A stretch of 64,000 bases of DNA from Streptomyces sp. Ag109_O5-10 (lineage in GTDB: Bacteria > Actinomycetota > Actinomycetes > Streptomycetales > Streptomycetaceae): NCBI RefSeq assembly GCF_900105755.1, contig NZ_FNTQ01000001.1, positions 2,666,001 to 2,730,000 on the forward strand. Reading direction: 5' to 3'. The notes beneath the pieces are model-generated. The model was not told the origin of the DNA. It saw nothing but the letters and a program-made list of their open reading frames with translations, and did no database searches. The position numbers were made by a program, and so were the translations under genes. Positions 54,045 to 63,708 of the stretch are shown here, piece by piece; within the stretch, counting starts at the first letter, position 1; each line of letters begins with the position of its first letter.

Positions 54045-55651
54045 GGGGCGATCCCTTCCAGGACCGCCCCGCGCCGGACGCCGGTGCGCAGCTCCAGGGC
54101 CAGGTTGACGTCGTTGGCCGAGGGGCGGCCGCGGCCCGCCAGGTCGGCGAGGGTCCAGGCGACCCGGAGCACCCGGTCCAGTCCGCGGGCGGTGAGCAGG
54201 CCCCGGTCGAGGTCCAGCTCGGCCTTGAGCAGCGCCCCCGGCTGGACCTGCCAGCGGGTGCGGAGTTCATGGCCGGGGACCTCGCTATTGGTGCGCCAGG
54301 GCAGCCCCTCGTAGCGGCGGGCGGCGCGCTCGCGGGCCGTGCGCACCCGGTCGGCCACGGCGGCGGAGGGCTCGGCGCCGGTGTGGAGCCGCAGCAGTTC
54401 CTCCCGGGCGACCGGTTCGACGTTCACCCTGAGGTCCACGCGGTCCATCAGAGGGCCGGAGAGCCGGGCCCGGTACCGCTTGATCGAGGAGGGCCGGCAC
54501 TCGCAGACGTCGCCGGGGGTGCCGTGGCGGCCGCAGGGGCAGGGGTTGGCGGCCAGGACCATGAGGAACCTCGCGGGCATCCGCAGTATCCCGGCGGCCC
54601 TGGCGATGACGACGTGCCCCGACTCCAGGGGCTGGCGCAGGGCGTCCAGGACGCTGCTGTGGAACTCCGCGGCCTCGTCCAGGAAGAGCACGCCGTGGTG
54701 GGCCAGGCAGACCGCTCCGGGGCGTGGCAGGCCGGTTCCGCCGCCGATCAGGGAGGCCATGGTGGCCGAGTGGTGCGGGGCGCAGTAGGGCGGCCGGTCG
54801 ACCAGGGGGTGGCCGGGGGGCAGCATGCCGGCGACCGAGTGGACGGCGGTGACCTCCAGCGACTCCTGGCGGCCCAGCTCGGGCAGCAGTCCCGGCAGCC
54901 GCTCGGCCAGCATGGTCTTGCCTGCACCGGGCGGGCCCTTGAAGAAGACGTGGTGGCGCCCGGCCGCGGCCACCTCCAGGGCGGCCCGGGCGACGTGCTG
55001 GCCGGCGACGTCCGCGAGGTCGGGCGCGTGGTCGCCGGTGGCCGCGCCGGTACCGAGTCCCATGCCGGGCAGCGCGAGCCCGGCGAGAAACGGGTCGGGG
55101 CGGATCTCGCCGGGGACGGGCTCCTCGTCGGGGACCGGTTCGTCGGTGAGGACCGCGATCAGCTGGCGCAGGCTGCGGATGCCCAGCACGGACACCCCGG
55201 GCACCAGCGAAGCCTCCGGCACCGCGTTCTCCGGCACGACCACCTGCTCGTACCCGGCGTCGGCGGCGGCCAGCACGGCGGGCAGGATGCCCCGGACCGG
55301 CCGGACGCTGCCGTCCAGGCCCAGTTCCCCGATCATCACGATCTCGGCGAGCACCCGGGGATCGATCCGCTCGGCCGCCCCGAGCACGGCCGCGGCCACC
55401 GCGAGGTCGAAGCCGCTGCCGCTCTTCGGCACGGATGCCGGGCTCAGCCCGACGGTGAGCTTCTTCGACGGCCACGAGGCGCCCGAGTTCACCACCGCCG
55501 CCCGGACCCGGTCCCGGCTCTCCGTCAGGCTCTTGTCCGGCAGCCCCACCAGGGTGAAGGCCGCCACCCCGGGCTCCAGGTCGGCCTGGACCTCCACCAC
55601 CACGCCCTCGACGCCCACCAGCGCCACCGAGCAGGTCCGCGCGAACCCCAT
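54041..55651 (-). CDS. YifB/ComM-type Mg-chelatase-like AAA+ ATPase
   Basis: 536 aa. An N-terminal Lon-like domain (VALVGVEGVVVEVQADLEPG, VGLPDKSLTESRDRVRAAVV) precedes the AAA+ core: Walker A GPPGAGKTMLAERLPGLLP, Walker B HGVLFLDEAAEF, and a zinc-like cysteine set in ANPCPCGRHGTPGDVCEC. ComM relatives drive branch migration during integration of transforming DNA. Directly upstream of dprA and 1 bp after yraN, so the three are one operon. Confidence 0.92.
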   Translation of the reverse strand: MGFARTCSVALVGVEGVVVEVQADLEPGVAAFTLVGLPDKSLTESRDRVRAAVVNSGASWPSKKLTVGLSPASVPKSGSGFDLAVAAAVLGAAERIDPRVLAEIVMIGELGLDGSVRPVRGILPAVLAAADAGYEQVVVPENAVPEASLVPGVSVLGIRSLRQLIAVLTDEPVPDEEPVPGEIRPDPFLAGLALPGMGLGTGAATGDHAPDLADVAGQHVARAALEVAAAGRHHVFFKGPPGAGKTMLAERLPGLLPELGRQESLEVTAVHSVAGMLPPGHPLVDRPPYCAPHHSATMASLIGGGTGLPRPGAVCLAHHGVLFLDEAAEFHSSVLDALRQPLESGHVVIARAAGILRMPARFLMVLAANPCPCGRHGTPGDVCECRPSSIKRYRARLSGPLMDRVDLRVNVEPVAREELLRLHTGAEPSAAVADRVRTARERAARRYEGLPWRTNSEVPGHELRTRWQVQPGALLKAELDLDRGLLTARGLDRVLRVAWTLADLAGRGRPSANDVNLALELRTGVRRGAVLEGIAP

Positions 55652-55652
55652 C

Positions 55653-56084
55653 TCACGCCACCCCCCGGACGTGCTCGACCACCGGCGCCCCGCGCCGCGG
55701 CAGCAGCACGCCGACCACGTCGATGCGGACGCCGCCCGGCGGTGCCCCGCCGTGGGCGTGGACCCAGTGCTCGGCGAGGCCGCGCAGGCGCCGCGCCTTC
55801 TCCGGGGAGACCGCGGCCATGGGGTGCTCGAAGACGCCCGCCCGCCGGGTCTTGACCTCGCAGACGACCAGGACGTCGCCGTCCCGCGCCACGATGTCGA
55901 TCTCGCCTGTCCTGCCGCAGCGCCAGTTGCGCTCCAGGACCGTCAGACCGGCCTCGGCCAGCCGCCGTGCGGCCAGCGTCTCGCCGTACCTGCCGAGTGC
56001 GCTGCGTGCCCGATTCGTGCGTGCCTGATCCGTGCGTGCCTGATCCGTGCGTGCCTGATCCGTGCGTGCCTGATCCGTGTTCAT
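55653..56084 (-). CDS. YraN (UPF0102) nuclease-fold protein with repeat N-terminus
   Basis: 143 aa. Core: [20 protein letters not shown], then the PD-(D/E)xK-like motif [23 protein letters not shown] at 56084 has GGAGGTG eight bases before, so the true start lies upstream of a 15-bp tandem repeat. The first 25 or so residues therefore read as repeats of ARTDQ. Function of the family is not established. First gene of the yraN-yifB-dprA set. Confidence 0.88.
   Translation of the reverse strand: MNTDQARTDQARTDQARTDQARTNRARSALGRYGETLAARRLAEAGLTVLERNWRCGRTGEIDIVARDGDVLVVCEVKTRRAGVFEHPMAAVSPEKARRLRGLAEHWVHAHGGAPPGGVRIDVVGVLLPRRGAPVVEHVRGVA
56006..56080. repeat. 15-bp minisatellite inside yraN
   Basis: Five tandem units of GTGCCTGATCCGTGC: three exact (56021-56065), one with a single change (56066-56080) and one diverged (56006-56020). 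Each unit is five codons, so gain or loss keeps the frame. Confidence 0.95.
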
Positions 56085-56190
56085 GTCGGCACCACCTCCG
56101 GCGCCAACGGTCAGGCATCTCCCGCCAAGAAGTTGATCTTGGTGAGTTACTCAGCGGTTGTGGACAACTCCGTCACCCGTACGGGCCGCC

Positions 56191-56499
56191 TCAGCCGCCC
56201 GGAAGTTCCAGATCGGTCTTGTTCAGTTCCTCGATGTTCACGTCCTTGAACGTCAGGACGCGGACCTGCTTCACGAAACGGGCCGGCCGGTACATGTCCC
56301 AGACCCAGGCGTCCGCCATGGACACCTCGAAGAACACCTCGCCCTGGACCGAGTGCACCTGCATCTCGTAGTCGTTGGTGAGGTAGAAGCGCCGCTCGGT
56401 CTCGATCACGTATTTGAACAGACCGACGACATCGCGGTACTCCCGGTAGAGCTTCAGCTCCATCTCGGTCTCGTACTTTTCGAGGTCCTCGGCGCTCAT
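56191..56499 (-). CDS. DUF2469 protein
   Basis: 102 aa, the standard size of this strongly conserved actinobacterial family: MSAEDLEKYETEMELKLYRE, YRDVVGLFKYVIETERRFYL, EVFFEVSMADAWVWDMYRPA and RVLTFKDVNIEELNK. Function unknown. Its place between the signal peptidase cluster and yraN is conserved as far as I recall. Confidence 0.92.
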   Translation of the reverse strand: MSAEDLEKYETEMELKLYREYRDVVGLFKYVIETERRFYLTNDYEMQVHSVQGEVFFEVSMADAWVWDMYRPARFVKQVRVLTFKDVNIEELNKTDLELPGG

Positions 56500-56555
56500 G
56501 GCATGTTCCCCTTCAGCCGTGCGATCCCACCATTGTGCGCCAGTCCCGCGCGCCC

Positions 56556-57071
56556 CTAGACGATTTCCGTGTCAAGGGTGACGGGCCCGGCGGGGGGACC
56601 TTCGTCGAGCAGCCTACGGAACAGCTCGGCGAGTCTGGTCGGATACACCGTCTCATGTGCCCGGGTCAGTTCCTGGCACGTCCACCAACGTGCTCCGGCC
56701 ACACTGCGCCGCTCCAGTTCGGTGAGGGCGGTGGCCGCGGTGGCGGTCTGCGTCGTGCGGGCCAGGTAGTACCACTCGTCCTGGTCCCAGCGGCGACCCG
56801 CGAACGGGAAGGAGCACGTCCGGCGCCACAGCACCGGGCCGAGCTCGACGTCGGTGATGCCGGTCTCCTCGGCGAGTTCCCGCAGAGCGGCCTGCTCACG
56901 GGTCTCGTCGCCCTCCAAGCCGCCGCCGGGCGTGAACCACCAGTCGTCGGCCGGGTCGTCGGGCTCGTGGCCGTGCAGGAGCAGGATGCGGTCCTCGGGG
57001 TCGAGCAGGACCACCCGGGCCACCTTGCGCAGGCCGCCCTCGGGCGCCTCGGGCAGCGCCTCAGCGGGCAC
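56556..57071 (-). CDS. NUDIX hydrolase
   Basis: 171 aa. The Nudix box GGGLEGDETREQAALRELAEETGI fits GX5EX7REUXEEXGU with all catalytic Glu. Substrate (a nucleoside diphosphate derivative) unknown. GTG at 57071 overlaps the sipZ stop by 11 bp, making it the last gene of the sip operon; longer upstream readings run through sipZ and are not credible. Confidence 0.88.
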   Translation of the reverse strand: MPAEALPEAPEGGLRKVARVVLLDPEDRILLLHGHEPDDPADDWWFTPGGGLEGDETREQAALRELAEETGITDVELGPVLWRRTCSFPFAGRRWDQDEWYYLARTTQTATAATALTELERRSVAGARWWTCQELTRAHETVYPTRLAELFRRLLDEGPPAGPVTLDTEIV

Positions 57072-57846
57072 CGGCGGGCTCCGTCCGGGTGCGGCCGCGG
57101 GAGCGGCCCAGCAGGTTCGCGACCGGGCCGTAGGCGCCGCCGGCGAGGACCAGCACGCCACCGGCCACGATCAAGAACTCGATGACCCGCAACGGACCGG
57201 GCTGGGAGAGCGCACCGAGGGTCTCGAAGCCGGTCGGGCGCTTGAGGAGGCCCTTCATCGGCCAGATCACGGCGTCCACCCGGGCGGTCACGGCGCCGCG
57301 GGCGACCGTGCCCTTTGCGGCGTCCGTGAGGTGCGCGGTGGAGTCCAGGGAGCCCTGACGCTCGTCACCGAGGAGGAAGAGCCGGCCCTGGGGAACGGTC
57401 ACGGTGGGGAAGCCCTGGAGCTCGGCCTGGGTGCCCGCCGGCAGATACGGCTCCTGGATCTGCTTGCCGTTGACCGTCAGCTTGCCGTTCGTGCAGCAGG
57501 CCACCGTGTCCCCGCCCACCGCGACCACACGCTTGACCACGTCCGCGTTGGTGACCCAGCTCTTGTCCTTGAAGACGACGACGTCGCCCCGGCGCACCTC
57601 GCTGCCGTCGATGCGCTGGCCGAGGACCCGGTCCCCTGCGTCGATCGTCGGCGTCATCGACGTGGTGGGCACGGTGTACGGCCGGTAGACGACCGCCGCC
57701 CAGCCGAATCCTCCGAGGAACAGCACGATGCCCAGGGCGACGGCGATCCCGGAGAGCCGCTGTCCGAGCCTGCTGCCGGCCTGCGCCGCGCTCGTGCTGG
57801 TGCCTGCGCCGTCGCGCGGAGCCGTACGTATCGTGCTGTCGCCCAT
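57061..57846 (-). CDS. sipZ: Type I signal peptidase
   Basis: 261 aa; removes signal peptides from exported proteins. Catalytic Ser in YTVPTTSMTPTIDAGDR and Lys in ADVVKRVVAVGGDTV; box E GDERQGSLDS. An N-terminal helix and a C-terminal helix (IEFLIVAGGVLVLAGGAYG) give two membrane spans. Fourth in the sipW-X-Y-Z order known from S. lividans. ATG at 57846. Confidence 0.92.
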   Translation of the reverse strand: MGDSTIRTAPRDGAGTSTSAAQAGSRLGQRLSGIAVALGIVLFLGGFGWAAVVYRPYTVPTTSMTPTIDAGDRVLGQRIDGSEVRRGDVVVFKDKSWVTNADVVKRVVAVGGDTVACCTNGKLTVNGKQIQEPYLPAGTQAELQGFPTVTVPQGRLFLLGDERQGSLDSTAHLTDAAKGTVARGAVTARVDAVIWPMKGLLKRPTGFETLGALSQPGPLRVIEFLIVAGGVLVLAGGAYGPVANLLGRSRGRTRTEPAGAR

Positions 57847-57963
57847 GAGGCCGCACCCTACCCGGCGGTACCGGGCAGGGGCAGCCCTTCTTCGGCGCCC
57901 CTGGTCACAAGCTCCCCAAGGGCTTCACACGGGACGGTCGGCACGGGCCTTGCGGGACTTAGG

Positions 57964-58989
57964 TCAGCGCTTGCCCGCGGCCACGGGCTTGTCGAACTTC
58001 TGCTCGATGCGCTCACCCCGGCGGCGGCGCCACACCGCGACCGGGAGGACGGCCGCGACGGCCGCGCCCTGCGGCGCCACCGTGAGGGAGCCCGCGGCGG
58101 ACGACTGCGTGTTGATGCCGCTCTGGTCGAAGGTGTCCGGGATCGGCAGCGTGCCCCAGCGGTTGATCGGCCAGGCCTTGACGATGGCACGGCCGACGAC
58201 GTCCTTCACCGGGACCATGCCGTGGTGCTTGTCGGACTGGTTGTAGCGGGAGTCGCGGGAGTTCTGGCGGTGGTCGCCCATCACCCAGATGTACCCCTTG
58301 GGCACGTGCACCGTGAACTGGCCGCCCTGGTCGTCGACGCTGCACGGCGTGTTGCCCGGGTACACATAAGGCTCGCTCAGCGCATGGCCGTTGACCATGA
58401 GCGGGCCGCTGCCCTTGCAGGAAACAGTGTCGCCGCCGACACCGATGACGCGCTTGATCAGGTCCCGCTCCTCGGCCGACGGCATCAGGCCGATCCAGCT
58501 GAGGAAGGTCTGGATCGCGTTCGGCTGGGCGGTGGGCTCGCCCGCCAGCCAGTCGTCCGGGTCGTGGAAGACGACGACCTCGCCGCGCTCCGGCTTGGAG
58601 CCGAACCACGGGGTGAGCTTGTCGACCAGGACTCGGTCACCCTGCTGGAGGGTGTTCTGCATCGAGTCCGACGGGATCGAGAACGCCTGCACCAGGAACG
58701 TCTTGATCAGTAGCGCCAGCACCAGCGCGATGACGACGAGGATCGGCAGCTCCTTCCAGAAGGAGCGTGGTTTCTTGGGTGCGGGCGCCGCCGGATCGCC
58801 CGGGTCCCCGTCCGTGCCCGAGCCGCCACCGCCGGAGTACGGACCGTCCGCCGGGGTGCCGTCTCCTCCGGGCCCGGAACCGTTCCCGGAGGTCAAGGCG
58901 CCGTCTGCGGGGGGGACATTCTCCACGGGGCGCCCGCTGTGCTCCTCGCCGTCGTGTCCCGACCGTGCGCCTACCGCCACATCCCCCAC
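57964..58989 (-). CDS. sipY: Type I signal peptidase
   Basis: 341 aa. A Gly/Pro/Ser-rich cytosolic tail of about 85 residues precedes the helix FWKELPILVVIALVLALLIK. Catalytic Ser in FSIPSDSMQNTLQQGDRVLV, Lys in ERDLIKRVIGVGGDTVSCKG; WVMGDHRQNSRDSRYN is box E. GTG at 58989 with AAGGAG about six bases before. SipY is the major signal peptidase in S. lividans. Confidence 0.93.
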   Translation of the reverse strand: MGDVAVGARSGHDGEEHSGRPVENVPPADGALTSGNGSGPGGDGTPADGPYSGGGGSGTDGDPGDPAAPAPKKPRSFWKELPILVVIALVLALLIKTFLVQAFSIPSDSMQNTLQQGDRVLVDKLTPWFGSKPERGEVVVFHDPDDWLAGEPTAQPNAIQTFLSWIGLMPSAEERDLIKRVIGVGGDTVSCKGSGPLMVNGHALSEPYVYPGNTPCSVDDQGGQFTVHVPKGYIWVMGDHRQNSRDSRYNQSDKHHGMVPVKDVVGRAIVKAWPINRWGTLPIPDTFDQSGINTQSSAAGSLTVAPQGAAVAAVLPVAVWRRRRGERIEQKFDKPVAAGKR

Positions 58990-58998
58990 GCCAACTCC

Positions 58999-59968
58999 TT
59001 ACTCCGTGCCGCCGCCTGCGCCATCCCCGGCGCAGGCCCACCACTCCCATAACGAGCGGGAGTTCCGCAGGGGTCGGGAGTTGGATGTATCCGTTCGGAT
59101 CGTCGGAGGCAACCCTATGCGACAGCCGGGGGGCCGCGGTCGACCCCGACCCGGAGTCAGAAACGCTTGCGAAGGTTTTAGGTTCGTCGAGCTTGGTCCA
59201 GTGGCCGATGGGCCAGCCGATCATCATGGCGCGGCCCACCACCGAGGTCACGGCCACCGTGCCGCCGTAGTCGGTGTCCTGGTGGGCGCGGGAGTCGGCG
59301 GAGTTGCCGCGGTGGTCGCCCATCACCCACAACCGCCCCTTCGGCACGGTGATGTCGAACGGCTGAGCGGAGGGGACGTTCCCTGGATACAGGTAGTCGC
59401 CCTCGGTCAGCGGTACGCCGTTGACGGTCACCCGGCCCTGTGCGTCACAGCACTTGACGTGGTCGCCGCCGACACCGATGACCCGCTTGATGAGGTCCTT
59501 CTCGTTGGCGGAGGGCAGCAGGCCGATGAAGGTGAGCCCTTCCTTGACCTGCTTGACCCCGACCGGGTCGTTCGCCTTGGTGGTCTGCTCGTCCTTCAGC
59601 CAGCCGCCCGGGTCGTGGAAGACGACGACGTCCCCGCGGTGCGGCTGCCACCCGAACCACGGGGTGAACTTGTCCACCAGGACGCGGTCGCCGATCCGGA
59701 TCGTCTGTTCCATGGAGCCGGACGGGATCACGAAGGCCTGGACGAGGAACGTCTTCAGCACGAGGGCTATCAGGACGGCCACGCCGACCAGCAGCGGTAT
59801 CTCGCGCACCGCACTGCGCCGTCGCTTGCGCTTGACCTTGCGCTGCAGTTTGCGCCGCTCCGCGCGGGACCGGCCGCCGGACGGTCCCGAGGCGCGCCGG
59901 GCCCCGGTAGGCAGCAGGTTGGCGGTGGCGTCGACCGGCACGCCGCGCGGTCGGCCGCGGTTACCCAT
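58999..59968 (-). CDS. sipX: Type I signal peptidase; usual stop out of frame
   Basis: Basic N-tail, helix REIPLLVGVAVLIALVLKTF, catalytic Ser in FVIPSGSMEQTIRIGDRVLV, Lys in EKDLIKRVIGVGGDHVKCC, box E WVMGDHRGNSADSRAHQ, C-terminal LPTPAELPLVMGVVGLRRGW. As written, the frame has no stop here and runs to 58637 through the start of sipY as arginine-rich nonsense. A TAA sits at 59001-58999 in the next frame; one base change in frame would give about 322 aa, near the 320 aa I recall for SipX. I list that end; a natural frameshift or a sequencing slip are both possible. Confidence 0.85.
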
Positions 59969-60668
59969 GGGACGCTCCGTCGGCCGGCACGCGCGCGTAG
60001 GCGGCGGGACGGGTGAGACGGGTCCAGTGAGCGTACGGCCAGACGATCCAGTCGGCCCGGCCGACGACCCTGCCGACGGGGATCATGCCGCCACCGGGCG
60101 AGCCGAGGTGGTCGCGGGAGTCGCTGGAGTCGCTGCGGTGGTCGCCGAGCACGAAGAGCGTGCCGTCGGGGACGTCGACGTTGAAGGGCACGGTGGAGGG
60201 GGTGTCCCCCGGATAGAGGAACGAGGTCTCGTCGACCGGCCGGCCGTTCACTTCGATCCTCCCCTTCTCGTCGCAGCAGACCACATGGTCTCCTCCCACA
60301 CCGACGACGCGTTTGATGTAGTCGGCGTCCCCGAAGTATCCGGAGCCGTCGAACACCACGACATCTCCCCGGCGCGGCCCGGCACCGAAACGGTACGCCA
60401 ACTTATTTACGAGAACGCGGTCCCCGATCCTCAATCCCTGTTCCATGGATCCGCTGGGAATCTGGAATGGTTGCGCCACGAAAGTGTTGAGGACGAGCAA
60501 AAACGCCAGGCAGGCGAAGAGCGTGAGGGTGATCCAGCCACCCGGCAGCCAGTCGGTGACCCGCTCGGTGGCGCGTGCCGCCAACGCGAAACGCGACCGG
60601 TCCTCCGCGGCCTCTGGTTCGGGGCTGGAGGAGCGGTCGCGCTCCGTGTGCTGTGCTTCGGTGTCCAT
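59961..60668 (-). CDS. sipW: Type I signal peptidase
   Basis: 235 aa, first gene of the signal peptidase operon. Helix LFACLAFLLVLNTFVAQPF, catalytic Ser in FQIPSGSMEQGLRIGDRVLV, Lys in DADYIKRVVGVGGDHVVCC, box E FVLGDHRSDSSDSRDH. Ends eight bases inside sipX (ATGGGTAA). Confidence 0.92.
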   Translation of the reverse strand: MDTEAQHTERDRSSSPEPEAAEDRSRFALAARATERVTDWLPGGWITLTLFACLAFLLVLNTFVAQPFQIPSGSMEQGLRIGDRVLVNKLAYRFGAGPRRGDVVVFDGSGYFGDADYIKRVVGVGGDHVVCCDEKGRIEVNGRPVDETSFLYPGDTPSTVPFNVDVPDGTLFVLGDHRSDSSDSRDHLGSPGGGMIPVGRVVGRADWIVWPYAHWTRLTRPAAYARVPADGASHG

Positions 60669-60714
60669 CGGGGCCAGATGCTATCCGGCCTCGATGAGAA
60701 CCCCGTTCGCGAGA

Positions 60715-61065
60715 TCAGTTCTCGCGCTTCTCCTTGATCTTCGCGGCCTTGCCGCGCAGGTCGCGCAGGTAGTACAGCTTGGCGCGACGCACGTCACCGC
60801 GGGTGACGAGCTCGATCTTCTCGACGATCGGGGTGTGCACCGGGAAGGTGCGCTCGACGCCGACGGAGAAGGAGACCTTGCGGACCGTGAAGGTCTCGCG
60901 GACACCGCTGCCCTGACGGCGGATCACAACGCCCTTGAACTGCTGCACACGGGAGCGGTTGCCCTCGATGACGCGGACGTGGACGTTGACGGTGTCACCC
61001 GGGCGGAAGGCCGGGACGTCGCTGCGCAGCGACGCGGAGTCGACGGTGTCGAGCAGGTGAGACAT
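60715..61065 (-). CDS. rplS: 50S ribosomal protein L19
   Basis: 116 aa. [60 protein letters not shown] and [20 protein letters not shown] are diagnostic. ATG at 61065 follows GAGGAAAG. Confidence 0.97.
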   Translation of the reverse strand: MSHLLDTVDSASLRSDVPAFRPGDTVNVHVRVIEGNRSRVQQFKGVVIRRQGSGVRETFTVRKVSFSVGVERTFPVHTPIVEKIELVTRGDVRRAKLYYLRDLRGKAAKIKEKREN

Positions 61066-61201
61066 TTCGTCTGCTTTCCTCGCTGATGCCACAGGTCATC
61101 AACGGAAACTAGGTGTTCCATGGGGTCTGCCGTGCGGGTCGGGGCGGGCGTCGTGTCCCCCTGTGGCAGGGGCGCACGCCGGACGGACGCACAACAGCGG
61201 C

Positions 61202-62035
61202 CTATTCTTCCACGCCCTGTGGCCTGCGCCAAAATCGGCCGTGGGGTCCGCCCTCCGGGTCCGGGGCCCAGCCCAGGATGGAGAGCATCTCCCGGTCCTT
61301 CTTGTCGAAGGCCCTGGGGTCGCAGCGCTCGATCAGGTCGGGCCGGTGAACGGTGGTCCGCTTCAGGGCCTCGTCGCGGCGCCAGCGGGCGATCTTGCCG
61401 TGGTGGCCGCTGAGCAGCACGTCGGGGATGTCCCGGCCGCGCCAGACGGGCGGCTTCGTGTAGACGGGGCCCTCCAGGAGGTTGGCCATGGCGCCGGGCG
61501 CGAAGGAGTCGTCGCGGTGCGACTCGGCGTTCCCGAGGACGCCGGGCAGCAGCCGCGCCACGGCCTCGGTGATCACCAGTACGGCCGCTTCGCCGCCGGC
61601 GAGGACGTAGTCGCCGATGGACACCTCGTGGACCGGCATCCGGGTGGCGTACTCGTCCATGACCCGCCGGTCGATGCCCTCGTAGCGGGCCGGTGTGAAG
61701 ATCAGCCAGGGGCGCTCGGAGAGCTCGACGGCGAGTTCCTGGGTGAAGGGACGGCCGCTGGGGGTGGGGACGATCAGCGCGGGGGCGTGCGAGCCGGTCT
61801 CGTAGCCGTCGGCGAGGACCGTGTCGAGGGCGTCGCCCCAGGGTTCGGTCTTCATGACCATGCCGGGACCGCCGCCGTACGGCGTGTCGTCGACCGTGTT
61901 GTGCCGGTCGTACGTCCATCCGCGCAGGTCGTGCACGTGGACGCCGAGCTGTCCACGCGCGCGTGCCTTGCCGACCAGCGAGACGTTCAGGGGTTCCAGG
62001 TACTCGGGAAAGATCGTGACGACGTCGAGCCTCAT
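61202..62035 (-). CDS. trmD: tRNA (guanine-37-N1)-methyltransferase
   Basis: 277 aa. SPOUT-fold knot motifs: [77 protein letters not shown]. It methylates N1 of G37 to keep the reading frame. ATGA overlap with rimM. Confidence 0.96.
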   Translation of the reverse strand: MRLDVVTIFPEYLEPLNVSLVGKARARGQLGVHVHDLRGWTYDRHNTVDDTPYGGGPGMVMKTEPWGDALDTVLADGYETGSHAPALIVPTPSGRPFTQELAVELSERPWLIFTPARYEGIDRRVMDEYATRMPVHEVSIGDYVLAGGEAAVLVITEAVARLLPGVLGNAESHRDDSFAPGAMANLLEGPVYTKPPVWRGRDIPDVLLSGHHGKIARWRRDEALKRTTVHRPDLIERCDPRAFDKKDREMLSILGWAPDPEGGPHGRFWRRPQGVEE

Positions 62036-62577
62036 GCGTCGTCGTCCCTGGACGAGACGGTCTCCGCCCGGTCGTCGATCAGGCCGGGCGGCGGCGCGAT
62101 GACGGCCCGCTGTTCCTCCAGGTCGATCTCGGTGACGATCTCCTGGACGAACGGGATCATCACCTCGCTGCCGTCGGGCCGCTCCACGATGAACAGGTCC
62201 TGGGAGGGCAGGTGCGAGATCTCGGTGATCCGGCCGACCTCGGTGCCGTCCTCGGTGACCACGTCAAGGTCGACGAGCTGGTGGTCGTAGTACTCGTCCT
62301 CGCCCTCGGGCAGCTCCTCCGGGTCGATCTCGGCGATCAGGAGGGTGTTGCGCAGGGCCTCGGCGCCGGTGCGGTCGCTGACGCCCGTGAAGCGCAGGAG
62401 CAGGCGGCCGCTGTGCACGCGGCCCGTCTCGATGGTGAGCGGTCCCACGCCGGCGGGATCGGTGGCGAGTACGGCGCCCGGCCCGAGCCTGAGCTCCGGC
62501 TCGTCGGTACGTACCTCGACGGTGACCTCGCCCTTGATGCCGTGGGCGCGGCCGATCCGTGCGACTACGAGCTGCAC
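62032..62577 (-). CDS. rimM: 16S rRNA-processing protein RimM
   Basis: 181 aa. N-terminal [20 protein letters not shown] and C-terminal PRC-barrel with [20 protein letters not shown]. Helps 30S maturation near S19. Its C-terminus is coupled to trmD. Confidence 0.95.
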   Translation of the reverse strand: MQLVVARIGRAHGIKGEVTVEVRTDEPELRLGPGAVLATDPAGVGPLTIETGRVHSGRLLLRFTGVSDRTGAEALRNTLLIAEIDPEELPEGEDEYYDHQLVDLDVVTEDGTEVGRITEISHLPSQDLFIVERPDGSEVMIPFVQEIVTEIDLEEQRAVIAPPPGLIDDRAETVSSRDDDA

Positions 62578-62627
62578 TGTGCCTGTTCTCCTGTCATCTC
62601 CTGCTCGACCTGTTCGACCTGCTCATA

Positions 62628-62672
62628 CGGCTCGGGCCGGGGACGGCCAGTGGCCCTCCCCGGCCCGAGCCG
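62628..62672 (-). terminator. Intra-operon hairpin between khpA and rimM
   Basis: Perfect 16-bp stem, CGGCTCGGGCCGGGGA / TCCCCGGCCCGAGCCG, 13-nt loop, in the 108-bp gap. Very stable; likely a partial terminator that lowers rimM-trmD-rplS relative to rpsP-khpA. Confidence 0.7.
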
Positions 62673-62685
62673 GTTGCGATAAGCG

Positions 62686-62925
62686 TCAGCGGACGTGGTC
62701 GACGTCGACGAGGTCGACGCGGACTCCGCGACCGCCGATGGCGCCCACGACGGTGCGCAGGGCACGCGCGGTGCGGCCGTTGCGGCCGATCACCTTGCCG
62801 AGGTCGTCGGGGTGCACCCGGACCTCCAGCACGCGCCCGCGGCGCAGGTTGCGCGAGGCGACCTGCACATCGTCAGGGTTGTCGACGATGCCCTTCACGA
62901 GGTGCTCAAGCGCCTCTTCGAGCAT
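62686..62925 (-). CDS. khpA: KH-domain RNA-binding protein (KhpA type)
   Basis: 79 aa, a single KH domain: LEHLVKGIVDNPDDVQVASR and VHPDDLGKVIGRNGRTARAL with the GxxG loop GRNG. It binds RNA, in other Gram-positive bacteria together with KhpB. Five bases after rpsP. Confidence 0.93.
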   Translation of the reverse strand: MLEEALEHLVKGIVDNPDDVQVASRNLRRGRVLEVRVHPDDLGKVIGRNGRTARALRTVVGAIGGRGVRVDLVDVDHVR

Positions 62926-62930
62926 GCTGC

Positions 62931-63350
62931 TCAGGCCTCGGTCGACTCGGACTCAGCCGCGGCCTCGTCCTTCTTCTCAGCCTTCTTCTTCTGGGTGATC
63001 GCCTCACCCTTGCCCTCGTCGTCACCGCCGAGCGCCTCGAACGACGGACGCGTGGCCTTCGGGGCGGCCACGAGCAGCGGCGCCGGGGCGGGCTCGCCCT
63101 TGAACTTCTGCCAGTCGCCGGTCTTCTTCAGGATGGCGAGCACGGGCTCGGTCGGCTGGGCGCCGACGCCGAGCCAGTACGCCACGCGGTCGGCGTCCAC
63201 CTCGATGACCGACGGGTTGTAGGTCGGGTGGTACTTGCCGATCTCCTCGATCGCACGGCCGTCACGACGGGTGCGGGAGTCGGCGACGACGATGCGGTAG
63301 TGAGGCGAACGGATCTTGCCCAGACGCTTCAGCTTGATCTTGACTGCCAC
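62931..63350 (-). CDS. rpsP: 30S ribosomal protein S16
   Basis: 139 aa. [40 protein letters not shown] and [20 protein letters not shown] are diagnostic. A charged C-terminal tail ([19 protein letters not shown]) extends it beyond the usual 80-90 residues, as in other actinomycetes. Confidence 0.96.
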   Translation of the reverse strand: MAVKIKLKRLGKIRSPHYRIVVADSRTRRDGRAIEEIGKYHPTYNPSVIEVDADRVAYWLGVGAQPTEPVLAILKKTGDWQKFKGEPAPAPLLVAAPKATRPSFEALGGDDEGKGEAITQKKKAEKKDEAAAESESTEA

Positions 63351-63708
63351 GGGAGTGGGTTCTCCTGGATTTGACGTGGTTGGGCACGGCGAGACTGCCG
63401 CGTGGGGTTGCGGTACCCGAGTGCCCGACGGACGCGTCAGCCGGAGGAGAGAGGGGTCCTGTGCGGCTGTCGAGTACAGCTAGCCATTGTGCCATACCCT
63501 GCGGGTCGCTTTCGGCCGGCGGTCGGGACGGGGGCTCCTGGACAGGCCGGAGTCGCACCCGGCGTGGAGGTGAGGTCACGTCGGGTGCGACGACCGGTGC
63601 TGTGAAGTTGTCGTCCGCGCCCACCCCTGCCCGCGGGGGGACGGGGGGTGCCTGCGTCCGTGGGCCGGTGGCGGAGCAACGGCTGCGGCTGCCACGAGCA
63701 GCCGTGGC
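63351..63708. other. rpsP upstream region
   Basis: No gene. It should contain the rpsP promoter; an AT-richer patch on the minus strand at about 63475-63505 (TATGGCACAATGGCTAGC) is the best candidate but no clear hexamer pair is seen. Confidence 0.4.
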
